DNA of 64,000 nt from Trichomonas vaginalis G3 (GCF_026262505.1 NC_067204.1:24583300-24647299), one strand, 5' to 3'. Shown: positions 20,249-31,568, counted from the first letter of the stretch. Program-made: numbers and translations. The notes: generated by a model not told the origin, from the letters alone.

Positions 20249-21546
20249 GGGTGTCCAAAGGTGCGTTTAGCACAGCGCTTTATATGAGACTATTAAAGGA
20301 GATATATGCTGATTATAAATATATAATAAAAAATATGAATATATGTATATGATGAGTAAGTTGTATTTTGGCGCCATGCCGGGATATAAAATGAATTTTG
20401 AGACAAGAGGCGGTTTCGCGGAAAATTTTGGCGGGATTTTTTTCATTTTTTAATGAATCATAAAGAAAACATCCTCGCTCTTGCAAAAAATGCAAAGACT
20501 GTAAAAAAATCTACGAGACATTGGTAAAATGCTTCGGTATGGATGCTCCTAGCTATTCCACTGTAACGTATCATGTTAGGATGTATCACTTCATGAACAA
20601 AAAGGCGCCCATCATAAAAATTGACAAAAAATTGCCGGATCAAAGAAAAATCAAAGCAATTCTTCAAGCGCTAGATGAAGACCCAAGAGCATCACTCAGA
20701 AGGATAGAGGAGATGACAAAGATACCACGTACAACAGTCAGTTATTATCTGCACAATTATTTGAACTACAAACTAGCGTATACACGTTGGGTTCCGCACA
20801 ACCTTAATTCAGTTCAAAAAAAATCTAGAGTCCAATCTTCGAAAGAGCTCCTCTCTATATTGGGTGCGTATCAATCCAAGAAGTTTCGCTTTTTAGTAAC
20901 AGGGGACGAGTCTTGGTTTCAATATGCAACAGAAGCCAAAATCATGTGGATCCCGAAGGATGAAAATCCGCAAACATTCCCGAAGAAAAAAATTGACACA
21001 CCAATGATTATGTTGTCGGTTTTTTTGGGCGTGAATGGCATCATCGCAATTGATATTCTTCAAAAATCTAATACGATGAATGCTCAGTATCTAATTGACA
21101 ATGTTCTTACTCAAATTATCAATTCTGATGAGTTTGAGAAATCCAAACAACAAAAACAAAAGTTTGCAATTCATTTTGATAATTCAAGAGTTCACAAAAG
21201 TCATAAGGTAATGAATTACTTGGTGGAAAACAATGTCAAAGTTGTTCCAAACCCAATTTATTCACCTGATATTGCACCCTCTGACTTTTATTTATTCGGC
21301 ACGCTAAAAAAGAGAGCTGAAGGACGCGAATTCGCGAGTCCAGATGATCTTGAAAATTTTGTAAGAGAGCAATTTGAGCAATTTTCTCATGATGATTTAA
21401 AGCGTGTCTTTCAAGCCTGGATCGATCGCTGCGAACGCGTGATTGAATCCAATGGTGATTATATTTAAATAAACTTTATATATATGTAACTTGTTTATTT
21501 CTATTCGCAGTATTCAGGTTTGTGCTAAACACACCTTTGGACACCC
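20249..21546 (+). mobile_element. Mariner transposon (DD34D) inserted in the Polinton 1 integrase
   Basis: 1,298 bp. The 26-bp terminal inverted repeats (left begins GGGTGTCCAAAGGTGCG) match with one mismatch (C/T at repeat position 16). A TA target duplication is seen at 20247-20248 and 21547-21548. Size and TA site are standard for mariner. It carries one transposase gene. Trichomonads are known to host mariners (Tvmar1 in T. vaginalis); this is presumably a relative. Confidence 0.93.
20453..21468 (+). pseudogene. Mariner transposase, DD34D, N-terminal frameshift
   Basis: The main frame (from about 20464 to 21468) carries a helix-turn-helix region (LRRIEEMTKIPRTTVSYYL, about residues 60-78 counted from 20521). 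It also has the catalytic triad: D in VTGDESWF, D in IHFDNSRVH, and D in APSDFYLFG exactly 34 residues after the second, which is the mariner signature. Apart from a TTG, no start codon precedes the body in this frame. An ATG at 20453 opens a neighbouring frame (MNHKENILALAKN) that meets it near an A-run at 20503-20509, so a one-base indel there probably inactivated the gene. The catalytic core is otherwise open to its stop. Confidence 0.88.
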
Positions 21547-22244
21547 TATATCTTGAAATCCTTTTTAAAATCTTTTTGCTTCTTTAATGTTTGAAATGGA
21601 TATAATAAAGTGAATGATGAAGGATTAACTGAAGGAGGAGGTACTACTGTCGTTGGAGGTTTTGGTGTTGTAAGTGGTTTAATTTTATCTGCTTTGATTT
21701 TGGATTTCATTCCTCCTTTCATTAATTCTGGATGTATTCTATTCATTTGTTTTAAATATGCTGTATATAAAGGTTTGATATACTTTCCCGCTTCGAGTTT
21801 ATGTTGAAGGATGAATTCCAAAAGTTGATCTTCATTTAAAAGTCGGGCTGAATATGGTTTAACTAATGAATCATAAATTAAAGCTTGTGCATCATTTATG
21901 GTCTGAAGGACATGGGTGTTTTGTGGCTCGGATTATATAATTTATATAATTCATCAATATCTTCTTCTGTTAATACTTTATTTTTGAAATCTTTCAACTG
22001 TTTAAGTTGTGATTTAGTTTTTCCCTTTGTATATTCATTATTTTTAATTTTGTCTTTAATTTTAGAAATTATTTTATCATGATATTTCAAAATTTCATTT
22101 TTATAATACGAATAATAATAATCCATATCATCACCCGTTATATTTATTATATTTTTGGAGATATGCTTTTAAATCATAATAATCAAGAAAATTTTGATTA
22201 AATACTAAATCATCAATTAAAATTTTTAAATCTGTGCTATCCAT

Positions 22245-25200
22245 TTATATAAAAATAAAATAAATGTTTTAAGGGTGCCCACCTCTTTGAATCATAGTAC
22301 AAAACCATTATTAACGGTTCCTTTTGTCTCTTCTGTGGCATTTCATTAAATAAATGGCATACAACATCCATTTTCACAACATACAGCCTTAGTGTGTGCT
22401 CCTGTTAATGCAGTCTTACCAATTGTTAAGCGAGTCATTGACCCGTTTTTAAGTTGTAAATTAATATTCTGACCATCAAATATCACTTTATCATTTATTA
22501 TATCCAAATAATTTTTAGTGTTAATTGTTTATTTTGTCGTAAACTAACACCTTTCATTTTTTGTGCAATCTTTTTAAAATCACTTCCATCAATTGAACCG
22601 TTGAATGAAGTATAACACTTAGGGCATAAAGCAACCATGTTATCACCTTGTTTCTCAATTGCTAAACCCAATAACTTCTTCTCATGTGCTTTTTCTTCAG
22701 CTTTATTCTTTAATTTAGGTTTAAATTTCTCATCAAAACAGAAGAAATCAAAAGGTGCGAATTTGTAAATGTTTTTATCATAAAATTGTTTATTGGTTAC
22801 AATTGCTTGAAATGCTGAGTGTTAGGAAGACTTGGATCACCAGCGATTGCCCAAAAGATGAATCAGTATCACCTTCAATGAAATGAAAACGATTAACATC
22901 CATGCATTTATACAAAAATCATAAATGAAAACCAAATACCAGTATTTAGCATTATCTAAAGTGAAGAATGCCTCTTGTAAACATGTATCACATCTATAAA
23001 ATCTATCTTTAAGCATCACTTGATACGTATCTTCACCTATTTCTCTTATGTTTTTAAACTTATTTGACATACATGCAACGCGTGCCTTCTGTGCATTCAT
23101 TATTTTAGTCTTTGCGTAATTTTGTGTATTCATTGCATCGTAACCATATGATCCATTAAGTGAAATCTTGCAAAATAAACTTTTTCCTTTATTTCCTTCT
23201 AATTCCGCCTTTTGTCTTTCGTTCATAAATTCGTTCGCAAATCATTAAAACAAGTGTTTTTAGTAAATGTTAAAATTGATTGAATGTCATCAATGATAAA
23301 ATGAAATCTGTCTATTAGATACCAAAGATAATAAGAAGAAAATGGTTGATATTGGTGTGTGTTGATGCTAACTGAGTTCATTTTCTTGTTCTGGTCAACT
23401 GGTAGATTGTTTGATTTCATGTAATTATACATAAAACGCCAATTGTTTTTTCATCTGTGATAATATCTAAGTTTCTTATTATCGGTAAAAAGTTTATGTA
23501 ATCATTAATGTATTTTTCATCAATGTGACCCTTTACTTCACCCACGAATAAAGTATTTTTCTTTCTAATTATTCCCAGTGCTTTTGCTTTCTTTGTTGCT
23601 GTATCACAAATGATAACACCATTCAATCTTCCCGGCATATACATTTTATGGTCAGTATATTGAATGAAATCATGAGGATTAGATGAAAATGATGAAGGAT
23701 ATAATGAATTAAAGTCAACTCCAACAAAATGAGTCATGATGTTGGTGGTGTCCTCATTTGATACAGTTTTAGTTTCTGGACTATATGAAAGTTTATTAAT
23801 GTGTGTGATTCCTTTAAGATTAACACGATGTTGAACATTTGATAGACCACCAGTAATTCCATTACGGAGAATGTGATAAGCTTCAACTGAATCTAAAGTC
23901 ATTGGTAAATTATTTTTTAATGCATAATTTCTTAAATTGATTCTTAAACGTTGAACATCCTCATCTTTATTTGATTTTACGACATTGCAATAACAACACA
24001 TTAACTGACAATTTTCTTTGGTATGTGGTTTTTCATTATCGATTCTATCTAATGTTGGTTTATTTGCATATGTAAACGCTTTACCACACATTTTGCATTT
24101 AGATGAAAGGATTAAATCGTGATAGTATTGAAAATCATCCATTGAAACATTATTTTTAGTATCCCTTTCTGCTTTTTCATCTTGTTTCTTATATGATTCA
24201 ATTTTATATTTCCAATACTTTTTCGTTAATTCAAAACTTGATTCCACATTTTCTTCTTCTGGATATTTTTCGTTAGGATTAAAGTCTTTATATGCTAAAG
24301 CGTAACGAATCATTGATGCATTCGATGATAAAGAAAGATTATGAAGCATGTCAATTTTATAAACAAATGTTTCTTCAATAATTTTATCAATTGGGTCAAT
24401 CATAATTTCAACATCTTTATTGCAATAATGAATAAAATATTCTAATCTATTCTTAAAATTTTTAGCATCATTGAGATATATTTGATAATCACTATCTGAT
24501 ATAGTTTCTTGAGTTAATGCTGAATAAAATGAATCTTTCGTGAATGGTTCCTCTTTATATAATTCTTCTTCGTAATTTTCCCACGTGATGAATTGATAAG
24601 GGAAAAAGGATTTAACACGTGATTTATTGTTTCCGAAATCTTGAGTGAATTGGTCTAATGTCCCACCCGCTATATAATTTCTGATGTCAATAAATCTCAA
24701 TTCATATGGAACGTTTGTTTTCTTTACAATGATTTGCTTAAATTGAGAAGATGAACCCAGCATTGATTTTATTTTCCATTTTGCAGTGTTTAAATCACGA
24801 AGAATTAAATTTAAATCAAACTTTCCCGAATTAAAACCTATGATATTCACTTTATTGAATTCCTCATCTAGAAGTTCTTTAAATACTTCCTTCTGTTTTT
24901 CATTTAATGTTTGTGACTTCATTAATTCTTCATATTGTTCAATATTTGATTTAGCAACTAATGAACAGGTTGAAAATAAAAACTCAATCCAATCAGAAAT
25001 AAAAGAATCACTTGAAGTTAAGCAAAAATTCCTCGTATATGTTTTATCACAGTCTACGACCTCGCCGCTTTGCGGCTTTATTTTGACAGTTGATGATACC
25101 ATGAATGGTTTTAAGTAAGCATTCAAAGTTGCACATTCAGAAAGTTGAAGTTCTTCTTTAGTCTCTAATGTTTCGAAGTCAAAAGTAATATAATATCTTG

Positions 25201-25813
25201 TTGGTTTATAATATTCCTGCAAATTATGTGCTAATAGCCATTGATATATCTTCTGTTTCGTGATATGTGGTGCATATGGTTGTTGTGTGTTTTGCAATTG
25301 AACGTCTTGAATTAATCTTCCATTATTTTCTTTACATTTCTCACAATGTTTTAAAAATCTTCTTTGGTTTTTCCTTTCTGGATCATCACGGATAGAATAT
25401 ACTTCTTCTTTGCAAAAGGGGCAAACTTTATATCCTGTGAGTGCTTCAACGTCTGTTATTCTGTCAGCGTGAAGTTTTCCACATGGACTCTGTGTTAATA
25501 AAATATTTACTGTTTCAAATTCTGGATCTATCATTATTGATTCCACTAATGGAAAGTCTACCTTGTTAATGTCTACGTCTTCTGGTTGAGGGTCACAATA
25601 ATAAAAATCAATATTAACGTTTAACATTCTTGCTAACCTCTCACTTTCTGATGAAATGTCAAATCCTTCATATGCATCTATGGCTTCATTTAAATAACTT
25701 CTACGAGTTTTAGGATTAACACCATCAGGAATGTTATAGAAGCGTTTAAATAACCTTCTACCTTCGGCTCTTATTTGATTATCATTCATTTTAGCTGTTC
25801 CATTTTTGTTCAT
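22245..25813 (-). pseudogene. Polinton 1 protein-primed family B DNA polymerase (broken)
   Basis: Exonuclease-like motifs appear in the N-terminal half (YYITFDFET; NIIGFNSGKFDLNLIL). Polymerase motif A reads DFNSLYPSSF, motif B KISLNGSYGYD and motif C EGDTDSSFG, in that order, as in the pPolB of Polintons. A Cys/His-rich segment (CKMCGKAF ... LDRIDNEKPHTKENCQ ... CCYCN) of HNH type lies between the exonuclease and palm motifs, and another zinc-like region sits near the C-terminus. The N-terminal ~800 residues are one frame; the rest is interrupted several times. It would copy the element from a protein primer at the terminal repeats. Confidence 0.85.
25051..25076. repeat. Twin mini-hairpin inside the polymerase gene
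   Basis: GTC-TAC-GAC (25052-25060) followed by GCCGC-TTT-GCGGC (25064-25076). It is GC-rich in an AT-rich gene, and the reading frame runs through it. It belongs to the same family as the copies at 50668 and 55034, sharing the GCCGC..GCGGC and GTCTACGACC parts. Confidence 0.6.
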
Positions 25814-25876
25814 TTATGTAAGAATAAAAATTAAAAAATAAATAAAAATAAAGTTTATTTTTTTTAAAGTCCAGGG

Positions 25877-26983
25877 CTAAAGTCCATAAAATGAATTAAG
25901 AACACATAAATTTTTATCATCTGCGACGTGACGAATACATTTTAATTTACTCAAGAATGCATACCCTGATACATTAAATCTAATTCCTGTCTTATTTAAT
26001 TTCACAACTTTGAAAAGGAATGTATGAATAGCTATAAAATGATGAGATGATGTTTTATGGGTTGCTTCCATTTTTTCTGAAATAAATGAATAAATATAAT
26101 GTTTATAAGTTTTCATATCTTTTATATTCTTAATAACGAATGGTATAGACCTTTCCACTTCGTCTTCCTTCGGTGCTGTTCTTTCATATGAAACATTATT
26201 GGTATCTTCAATAATGAAACCACAATCACATAAAATTTTATATGTACCAATTGTTTCTTTTGATATTTTATCTAACAAATCAAAAACTTTATCAACACCT
26301 GTGCATTTATTTAAATAATAATTTGTGTAAATATCATGATCTTCTTTCTTAATCGTATTTGTTGCATATGTTACATTTTTCAATGCTTTTTTGAATTTTT
26401 CAGAATCAAGAGGAGGTGAAAGTAATATACAGGGGTATTCTTCATCGTCAATAAACTGAAGCTTATGTTTACGAATAAATTTAGTACCTTCTTCTGAAAG
26501 TGTTTCGTCAATATCACCATCTAATAAATTTTTAGTAGATTCCAAAAAGTAATTTTTATATCTTTCTTCATGAGATTTCTGAACTTCTGATTCTGAAGCT
26601 GGGATATTCATTAAACCCTCTACTTCATTCTCATTATATTTTTCAACTTCTCTTAATTCCTTAATTTTTTCATCTATTTCATCTCTTATTTTTTCCAGTC
26701 TTTCAATTTCATCATATTCATCATCTTTAATCCGTTCTTCATAATATTCAGGGAAAACATCAGGTTCTTTAGGTTTTTCTTCTTCAGATGTGGGATATAA
26801 GAAATTTATAACATCATCTTTATTCATTTTTCCATCATAATCAAACTCATTTAAAAACTCTGCGAATTTTTTACAATTTCTTAAATAATATTTATCAACT
26901 TCATAACCCGCCTCCTCTAATATATCCTTTATTTCCTCATTTGTGAATCCTATTTTTTTAACATTGTTAGTTGTGACACTCAT
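25877..26983 (-). CDS. Polinton 1 outer acidic protein (368 aa), unknown
   Basis: The ATG lies in the right terminal repeat, mirroring the left outer gene; both begin Met-Ser from the same DNA. The middle (about residues 70-120) is a strongly acidic helix (DEYDEIERLEKIRDEIDEK). The C-terminal third has mixed beta/alpha character with His pairs (TSSHHFIAIHTFLFKV). No family recognised. It reads as whole and would be a lead gene expressed inward from the terminus. Confidence 0.6.
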   Translation of the reverse strand: MSVTTNNVKKIGFTNEEIKDILEEAGYEVDKYYLRNCKKFAEFLNEFDYDGKMNKDDVINFLYPTSEEEKPKEPDVFPEYYEERIKDDEYDEIERLEKIRDEIDEKIKELREVEKYNENEVEGLMNIPASESEVQKSHEERYKNYFLESTKNLLDGDIDETLSEEGTKFIRKHKLQFIDDEEYPCILLSPPLDSEKFKKALKNVTYATNTIKKEDHDIYTNYYLNKCTGVDKVFDLLDKISKETIGTYKILCDCGFIIEDTNNVSYERTAPKEDEVERSIPFVIKNIKDMKTYKHYIYSFISEKMEATHKTSSHHFIAIHTFLFKVVKLNKTGIRFNVSGYAFLSKLKCIRHVADDKNLCVLNSFYGL

Positions 26984-27272
26984 TTCATACAAAATAAAAA
27001 AATAAATTATTCAAAAAATGTAAGACATGAATTTTTAAAATTTATTTTTTAAATTTTTTATTTTTTACTTCATTATGTAAAGGGTTTGTGAAAATTTCTT
27101 ACGATTCTGAAAATTTTTAAATCATGATTTATTTCAAAACGTAAGAATAAAAAGCGTAAGAATCATACATTTATTTTATCGATTGTATGAAAATTACTTA
27201 CAAAATCGTTCAATATTGTATGAATTCTTACGTTTACAAAAAAAGTCACAAAACCCGTCCACATATACTACT
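26977..27272 (-). repeat. Polinton 1 right terminal inverted repeat
   Basis: Inverted copy of 8815-9110, identical as far as I can follow. The TAAATT duplication follows at 27273-27278. The end lies only 87 bp past the 3' end of the BCCIP-like gene. Confidence 0.93.
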
Positions 27273-27359
27273 TAAATTGAAAAAACAATCTTTGGAATTA
27301 TAATTCCGATCTGTTCATGTTTACATTCTCTATGATGCACATAATAATAAACAATAACT

Positions 27360-28124
27360 TTATTTAGTGTCTTCATTTTCGTAAATAGACTCATCGATCA
27401 TAAACGTTTCATTAAGCTGAGCGCGAACTTTCTTTGCAACCTCTGGATCAAAGAGTAAGACCATGTGATGATATTCAACGCCATCTAGATCACCATCTTC
27501 GCCTCCAGTTTGGAATTCAACTTTAACAGGGGATTCTTTGTGGAAGAATTCGTCTTCTATGTTCTGAAACACCAAGCCATCTTCTGTCATTGGAACTTTC
27601 TTGATCATTATGTAGTGTGTGAAACGGAATGAAGCGCGATCTTCCTCTGTATCAAGATCTTCTGTAGCCCACATGATTTCTTTGAAAAGACCACACATAA
27701 GATGTGGTGCTAAACCATCTGGGACACCACGTGCGCGTTCATTAATTATCCATCCAGTAGTTTTCAAGTTTTGAGTAAGAACTTGTGTTAATACTGGATT
27801 ACCAAGACCAATAAGTCATTTAATTAATGCATCAAAGCTTGGTAAAACATCTTTGTAAACACCGAGATTAAGAACTGAATTAAAGCCAAAGAAATTATCT
27901 CCTGGCATACCATTTTCAAGTTGCTCCTTAATTGTAGTGCCAACACGATTTTGACATGCAATTGCTCTTGCAACTTCAAGTCTGTTAATTGGGACGTATC
28001 TTGGCATAAATACACTAATTGTCATAGCATCTGCTGGTACTGGATCGAAGAAACCGAATGTACAATTGACTTCACTGAAATCTTCCTCCTCTTCTTCGTT
28101 TGCAAGCCTTGGATCAGCAGACAT
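27360..28124 (-). pseudogene. BCCIP/Bcp1-family protein with one in-frame UGA
   Basis: The frame runs 102 codons from 28124, meets TGA at 27816-27818, and continues in the same frame for 151 more codons to 27360. Family marks lie on both sides: VNCTFGFFDPVPADA and VGTTIKE...NFFGFNSVLNL before it, and APHLMCGLFKEIMWATEDL, FRFTHYIMI and EDEFFHKESPV after it. The order equals that of BCCIP (Bcp1 in yeast), a nuclear chaperone and export factor for ribosomal protein L23/uL14 and other clients. Total length (about 254 codons) is somewhat below the ~280-310 of relatives. The family is normally essential, so the UGA may be a recent loss, a strain difference, an assembly error or read-through. Confidence 0.82.
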
Positions 28125-28199
28125 TTTTTATAAAATCTTGAGCCTGTAAAAAGTGCATTTCCAAAAAATTTAATACAAACAATAATATTTTTACTAATA

Positions 28200-29561
28200 T
28201 CAATTCTGCTCAAGAACGTTGCAGAGTTTATCATAATCATCCAAAAAATTTGCAACTACTTCTTCATTCTTTTCATTTTCACTTGTATAATCATTCAAAT
28301 CCTGCATAATTTCCGTATTTTCAATGATGTCAACGATCTCTTTAGCAAGTCCCTGCCGAATATAAGTTTTAAAAATTGAATTAAGGCAAGGAATAGCTAT
28401 TTGTACATTCACTTCGATATAGTCATCAATAAGTTCGAGTATTCCACTTTCTACTGCTGACTGAGCTGCTGGAAACTGGTGATATTGGATATAAAATGAA
28501 ATTAAAGCGATAAAAGATCTAGTCATTTGATGAGGACATTGATGAACACCATTTAGAAGAATGTTAAAAGTATCTTCATCAATATTTTCGATTACATACT
28601 CTCTTAATCGATCATTATACATACAATGTTCAATAAAGCTTGCGGCAACATATTTATATTCTTCATCGCATTCATCTTCTAGAAATATTCCAAATGCAGT
28701 CTGTAAAATGTCAGAATCTAGAATAGCTGAAAATAATCCTTCGACTTCATAGAAATTACGGGTCAATAGCTCGTGAAACATTGACAATATGTTATTTAAG
28801 CTCTCATAGTCATCACGAGAAGTTGCATTTATGAGATTTAATAAAAAATTATCTTCATCTCCTTCCTCAACAACGTAAAAGACTTGTGTTGGGTTGCTTG
28901 TTAAAACATTCTTTAAAATAGTTGTTAATAGATGAACTGCTTCCGAATCTAAAGTGCAATACGTGTTAATAAAATCAATTATCAGCGGAAAAGCCTCTGT
29001 GTCTGGATGTGATACAATCAATTGCATAAAATATGGGATTACATCATTTGGATATTTAAGTTTACAAAATTGAACAATTGGGAGACCTATAATTTCAGCT
29101 TCTTCAGTAACTAAAGGAATTATTCTCTCTAGAATTAGAATCATTTCTCTGACATCAATTAACGGATTTTCATCATTTGTTGCAAAACCATAAAAATAAT
29201 TTAAAAATTCTGGGTTATTGAGAAATTCTAATACTTCGTCATATTTTGACAACTCGCAAATAATTGCTATTACGTTAGAATGAATGCCAAAAACTCCATC
29301 AAGCAAAATTTGTAACATTATCGAGAGAAAGTCAGAATCAACGTAAATTGATGGATCAATATGAAAATCTTTATCTAGAATCATACATTTTAAATTCTCG
29401 AAAAACTCTAAACACGATTTATCTTCAAAATTGTCAATGTTTTTTAAAGTTTCTAATGCTTTATAAAAAGCTTCTTCAGATTGTATATCACCTTCTTGTG
29501 GAGAGGCTATTTTTGATGATTTTTCTGGATTATCTTCAATTGGATCTTTGTATTCATCCAT
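28200..29561 (-). CDS. ARM-fold (alpha-solenoid) protein, unknown
   Basis: 453 codons of regularly spaced amphipathic helices (for example LDSEAVHLLTTILKNVL, MTRSFIALISFYIQYH), with an acidic Asp/Glu-rich N-terminus. This is the armadillo/HEAT-like solenoid seen in large lineage-specific trichomonad families. A second protein of the same design lies at 31569-32822. No partner or function can be named. It is close to the BCCIP gene, and both are transcribed leftward. Confidence 0.7.
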   Translation of the reverse strand: MDEYKDPIEDNPEKSSKIASPQEGDIQSEEAFYKALETLKNIDNFEDKSCLEFFENLKCMILDKDFHIDPSIYVDSDFLSIMLQILLDGVFGIHSNVIAIICELSKYDEVLEFLNNPEFLNYFYGFATNDENPLIDVREMILILERIIPLVTEEAEIIGLPIVQFCKLKYPNDVIPYFMQLIVSHPDTEAFPLIIDFINTYCTLDSEAVHLLTTILKNVLTSNPTQVFYVVEEGDEDNFLLNLINATSRDDYESLNNILSMFHELLTRNFYEVEGLFSAILDSDILQTAFGIFLEDECDEEYKYVAASFIEHCMYNDRLREYVIENIDEDTFNILLNGVHQCPHQMTRSFIALISFYIQYHQFPAAQSAVESGILELIDDYIEVNVQIAIPCLNSIFKTYIRQGLAKEIVDIIENTEIMQDLNDYTSENEKNEEVVANFLDDYDKLCNVLEQN

Positions 29562-29970
29562 GAATTTACCAAATTTTGAAACGGTTAGATTTTTGACTTC
29601 AAACTTGATGATTTAGCATACAAGTGTAAATGCAACAATATTTAGAAAAATTGTAAAGCTTTCAAATTTAATGTCTTTGTGTTTCATTCCTTGATCCATG
29701 TATAAGAAGAGCACCCATTAAAACCTAATTGCTAATCCATGGATTCTATCCTCTTTTATCATCTTTTCTTTTTTATCAATAAATACAACTAATTATTAAT
29801 TATTAATTATTATTATTTTAACCAAACCTATGCGTTAGGCATTTTTGTGATGTTCTTTAACACGTCGATGGGGTCATCTAAATTAACTAGAAATTCATGT
29901 GATTATAAAAAAATGAAGATTATATTTTGATTAATAATATAAATTAACACTTTATAAAAAATATGAAAGC
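29562..29970. other. Intergenic, nothing recognised
   Basis: Contains tandem ATTAATT repeats near 29790. No gene seen. Confidence 0.5.
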
Positions 29971-31134
29971 CTAATGTTGATCATCATCACCAGGGAGCCA
30001 GATTAAGAATTGAGGATTAATTTTATTTCTGCATTTTGAAGCATCAAAATTTTTCAGAGCATTATTCAAAGCATTTCGAGTTATATTTAGTTCATATTCA
30101 CCCTTGACCTTAACAGCAAGTCCAATTTGCTTCAAAGCAATGATTACATCATCGTTTTGAATTGATGTTAAAGTTGATAAGTTTTCTACGCTTTTGATTT
30201 CATCTCTATGATCTCTTAATGTTTCTAGTATTGTATCATGCCAGTATGCACGATAAGCCTTTCGACCAAGATCTGATAGTGGTCTCTCTGGTCCACCAAC
30301 CTTAAATTGGCGCTTAGCAATTTCATATGATAAAGATATTAATATTCTGCCGTATCCTTTCTTCTGATATGGCGGTAATGTTGTGATACAAGCAAGAATA
30401 TTGTTTTGTGAAGCTGTTTCGCGAGAATAGTATGCAGCAACATGAGCTCCATCGTCATCACATTCGCAAAGAACGTAGAAAACGAAGCCATCAACGTCAT
30501 ATGTAAGAGTTTTATGGTCCAAAAATAATTTTGAGAGTAAACAAAGGCATTGACATGGAATTTTTTGACGCCAACCTTTTAATTCGTAAATGGATATGTT
30601 ACCTTCGCGATATATTTCTTTACCTGGTGGAGTTTTTTCATTTGTTTCCTGAATATGCTTGTCTAGTTGTTCTTTTGTTGCAAAATAGCTAAAGCAATGT
30701 TCGCAAATGTAAAAATGATCCATGTTATAGAAAGGATGAGGGTATGGCGAAAAATACCAAGTTTTTATGGTATATTTACCTAAAGTAATTGTATCAATAT
30801 TGCGTATTTTGGTAACTTCTCCATGTAATTTTTCAAATAATATGTATTCTTTTGTTTGTAATTCATCTTCTGAATCAGAATCCTCAATTTGATTCCGTTG
30901 AAATCTCGAAAGTATATGTTCTTCAAGTTTTCCTTGCCCATCTGGATTATATTTTAGTTTTGATACATCAATCCAGTGGTCTAAGCGTTTGTCTTGTTTA
31001 ATATAATGAATGTAAGCTTCTTTGTTTGACTTCCTAAAGCCAAGAACAACTGCATCGACTTCTTGTTTGAGCTCATCTGAATAAACCAAGACAACATCGT
31101 TTTCTTGAAGAGTGTGTTCAGATTCCTCAGACAT
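29971..31134 (-). CDS. MYST-family histone acetyltransferase (Esa1/Tip60-like)
   Basis: 387 codons from ATG 31134 (MSEESEHTLQ); an earlier in-frame ATG adds 16 unlikely residues. Domains in order: a chromo-barrel at about 10-65 (VVLVYSD...YIHYIKQDKRLDHWID); the MYST zinc finger CEHCFSYFATKEQLDKH; the core strands VDGFVFYVL and AAYYSRE; the acetyl-CoA loop LPPYQKKGYGRILISLSYE; and the catalytic region GGPERPLSDLG, with the glutamate of the usual PEKPLSDLG present. Length matches Esa1-type enzymes. It would acetylate histone H4/H2A tails in the nucleus. The bromodomain/NET-like gene about 2 kb away could read such marks. Confidence 0.93.
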   Translation of the reverse strand: MSEESEHTLQENDVVLVYSDELKQEVDAVVLGFRKSNKEAYIHYIKQDKRLDHWIDVSKLKYNPDGQGKLEEHILSRFQRNQIEDSDSEDELQTKEYILFEKLHGEVTKIRNIDTITLGKYTIKTWYFSPYPHPFYNMDHFYICEHCFSYFATKEQLDKHIQETNEKTPPGKEIYREGNISIYELKGWRQKIPCQCLCLLSKLFLDHKTLTYDVDGFVFYVLCECDDDGAHVAAYYSRETASQNNILACITTLPPYQKKGYGRILISLSYEIAKRQFKVGGPERPLSDLGRKAYRAYWHDTILETLRDHRDEIKSVENLSTLTSIQNDDVIIALKQIGLAVKVKGEYELNITRNALNNALKNFDASKCRNKINPQFLIWLPGDDDQH

Positions 31135-31568
31135 AAATAAAAATAAATGCTTCAATTTTCTTCGCTCATATTTGATATACAATGTATTTTATATAATTTA
31201 AAAAATTATCACATAATTGGCCGTTAATATTAAAAATAAAATGAACAAATAGTCGAATTAAAGATTCAATGCATTTTCAGTCCAATACTGCATATCATAT
31301 GACTGTATACTAGCTTGGAATGATCTTGACTACTGAATTGAAAATTTATACAGTTTATTAATACTTGATATGCAATAAATACAAAAAACATACAAAATTG
31401 TTGTATGAGATATATAAGAAACTTCAGTTCATAGTTAAGAAATATAATATTTATGAGCAAACATCTATAATTCAGAAAACAAATAACAAAAATAAATAAA
31501 ACATTGGAATATTCACAAATAAAGAAGCGGATTTATCATTACATGTAAATGTGAATAATACTATATCA
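31135..31568. other. Intergenic, nothing recognised
   Basis: AT-rich spacer between the MYST gene's 5' end and the next gene's 3' end. Confidence 0.5.

Larger units (their letters stand above)
19453..22244 (-). pseudogene. Polinton 1 retroviral-type integrase, split by a mariner
   Basis: The part 19453-20247 shows DDE integrase features: IDHLEYSKG at the first strand, GDGDKGF with the second aspartate, a helix with NKIVDVVMRTLRDAL near the third acidic position, and YYYNNTWHRTINMKPVEM. A C-terminal basic segment follows. The part on the other side of the mariner (21549-22244) is the N-terminal region, Pro/Thr-rich with Lys-rich helices. The enzyme inserts Polinton DNA and makes the 6-bp duplication. 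Broken by the mariner and a few other changes. Confidence 0.8.
8815..27272. mobile_element. Polinton/Maverick element 1 (fossil), polymerase-integrase type
   Basis: 18,458 bp bounded by 296-bp inverted repeats starting AGTAGTATATGTGG and by a perfect 6-bp target duplication TAAATT (8809-8814 and 27273-27278); 6-bp duplications are typical of Polintons. Parts: an outer gene starting in the left repeat, two small amphipathic proteins, capsid candidate, packaging ATPase, three or four probable structural proteins, a phage-like fibre, two small conserved proteins, integrase, type B DNA polymerase, and an outer gene starting in the right repeat. A mariner is inserted in the integrase. Several genes are interrupted (roughly ten breaks overall), so it is broken, but the end repeats look identical by eye, so the insertion is young. 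Confidence 0.93.

Noticed and set aside
8815-27272. Adenovirus-like cysteine protease expected in Polintons
   Set aside because: I could not see a convincing His-Asp/Glu-Cys arrangement in any frame, so it is not annotated.
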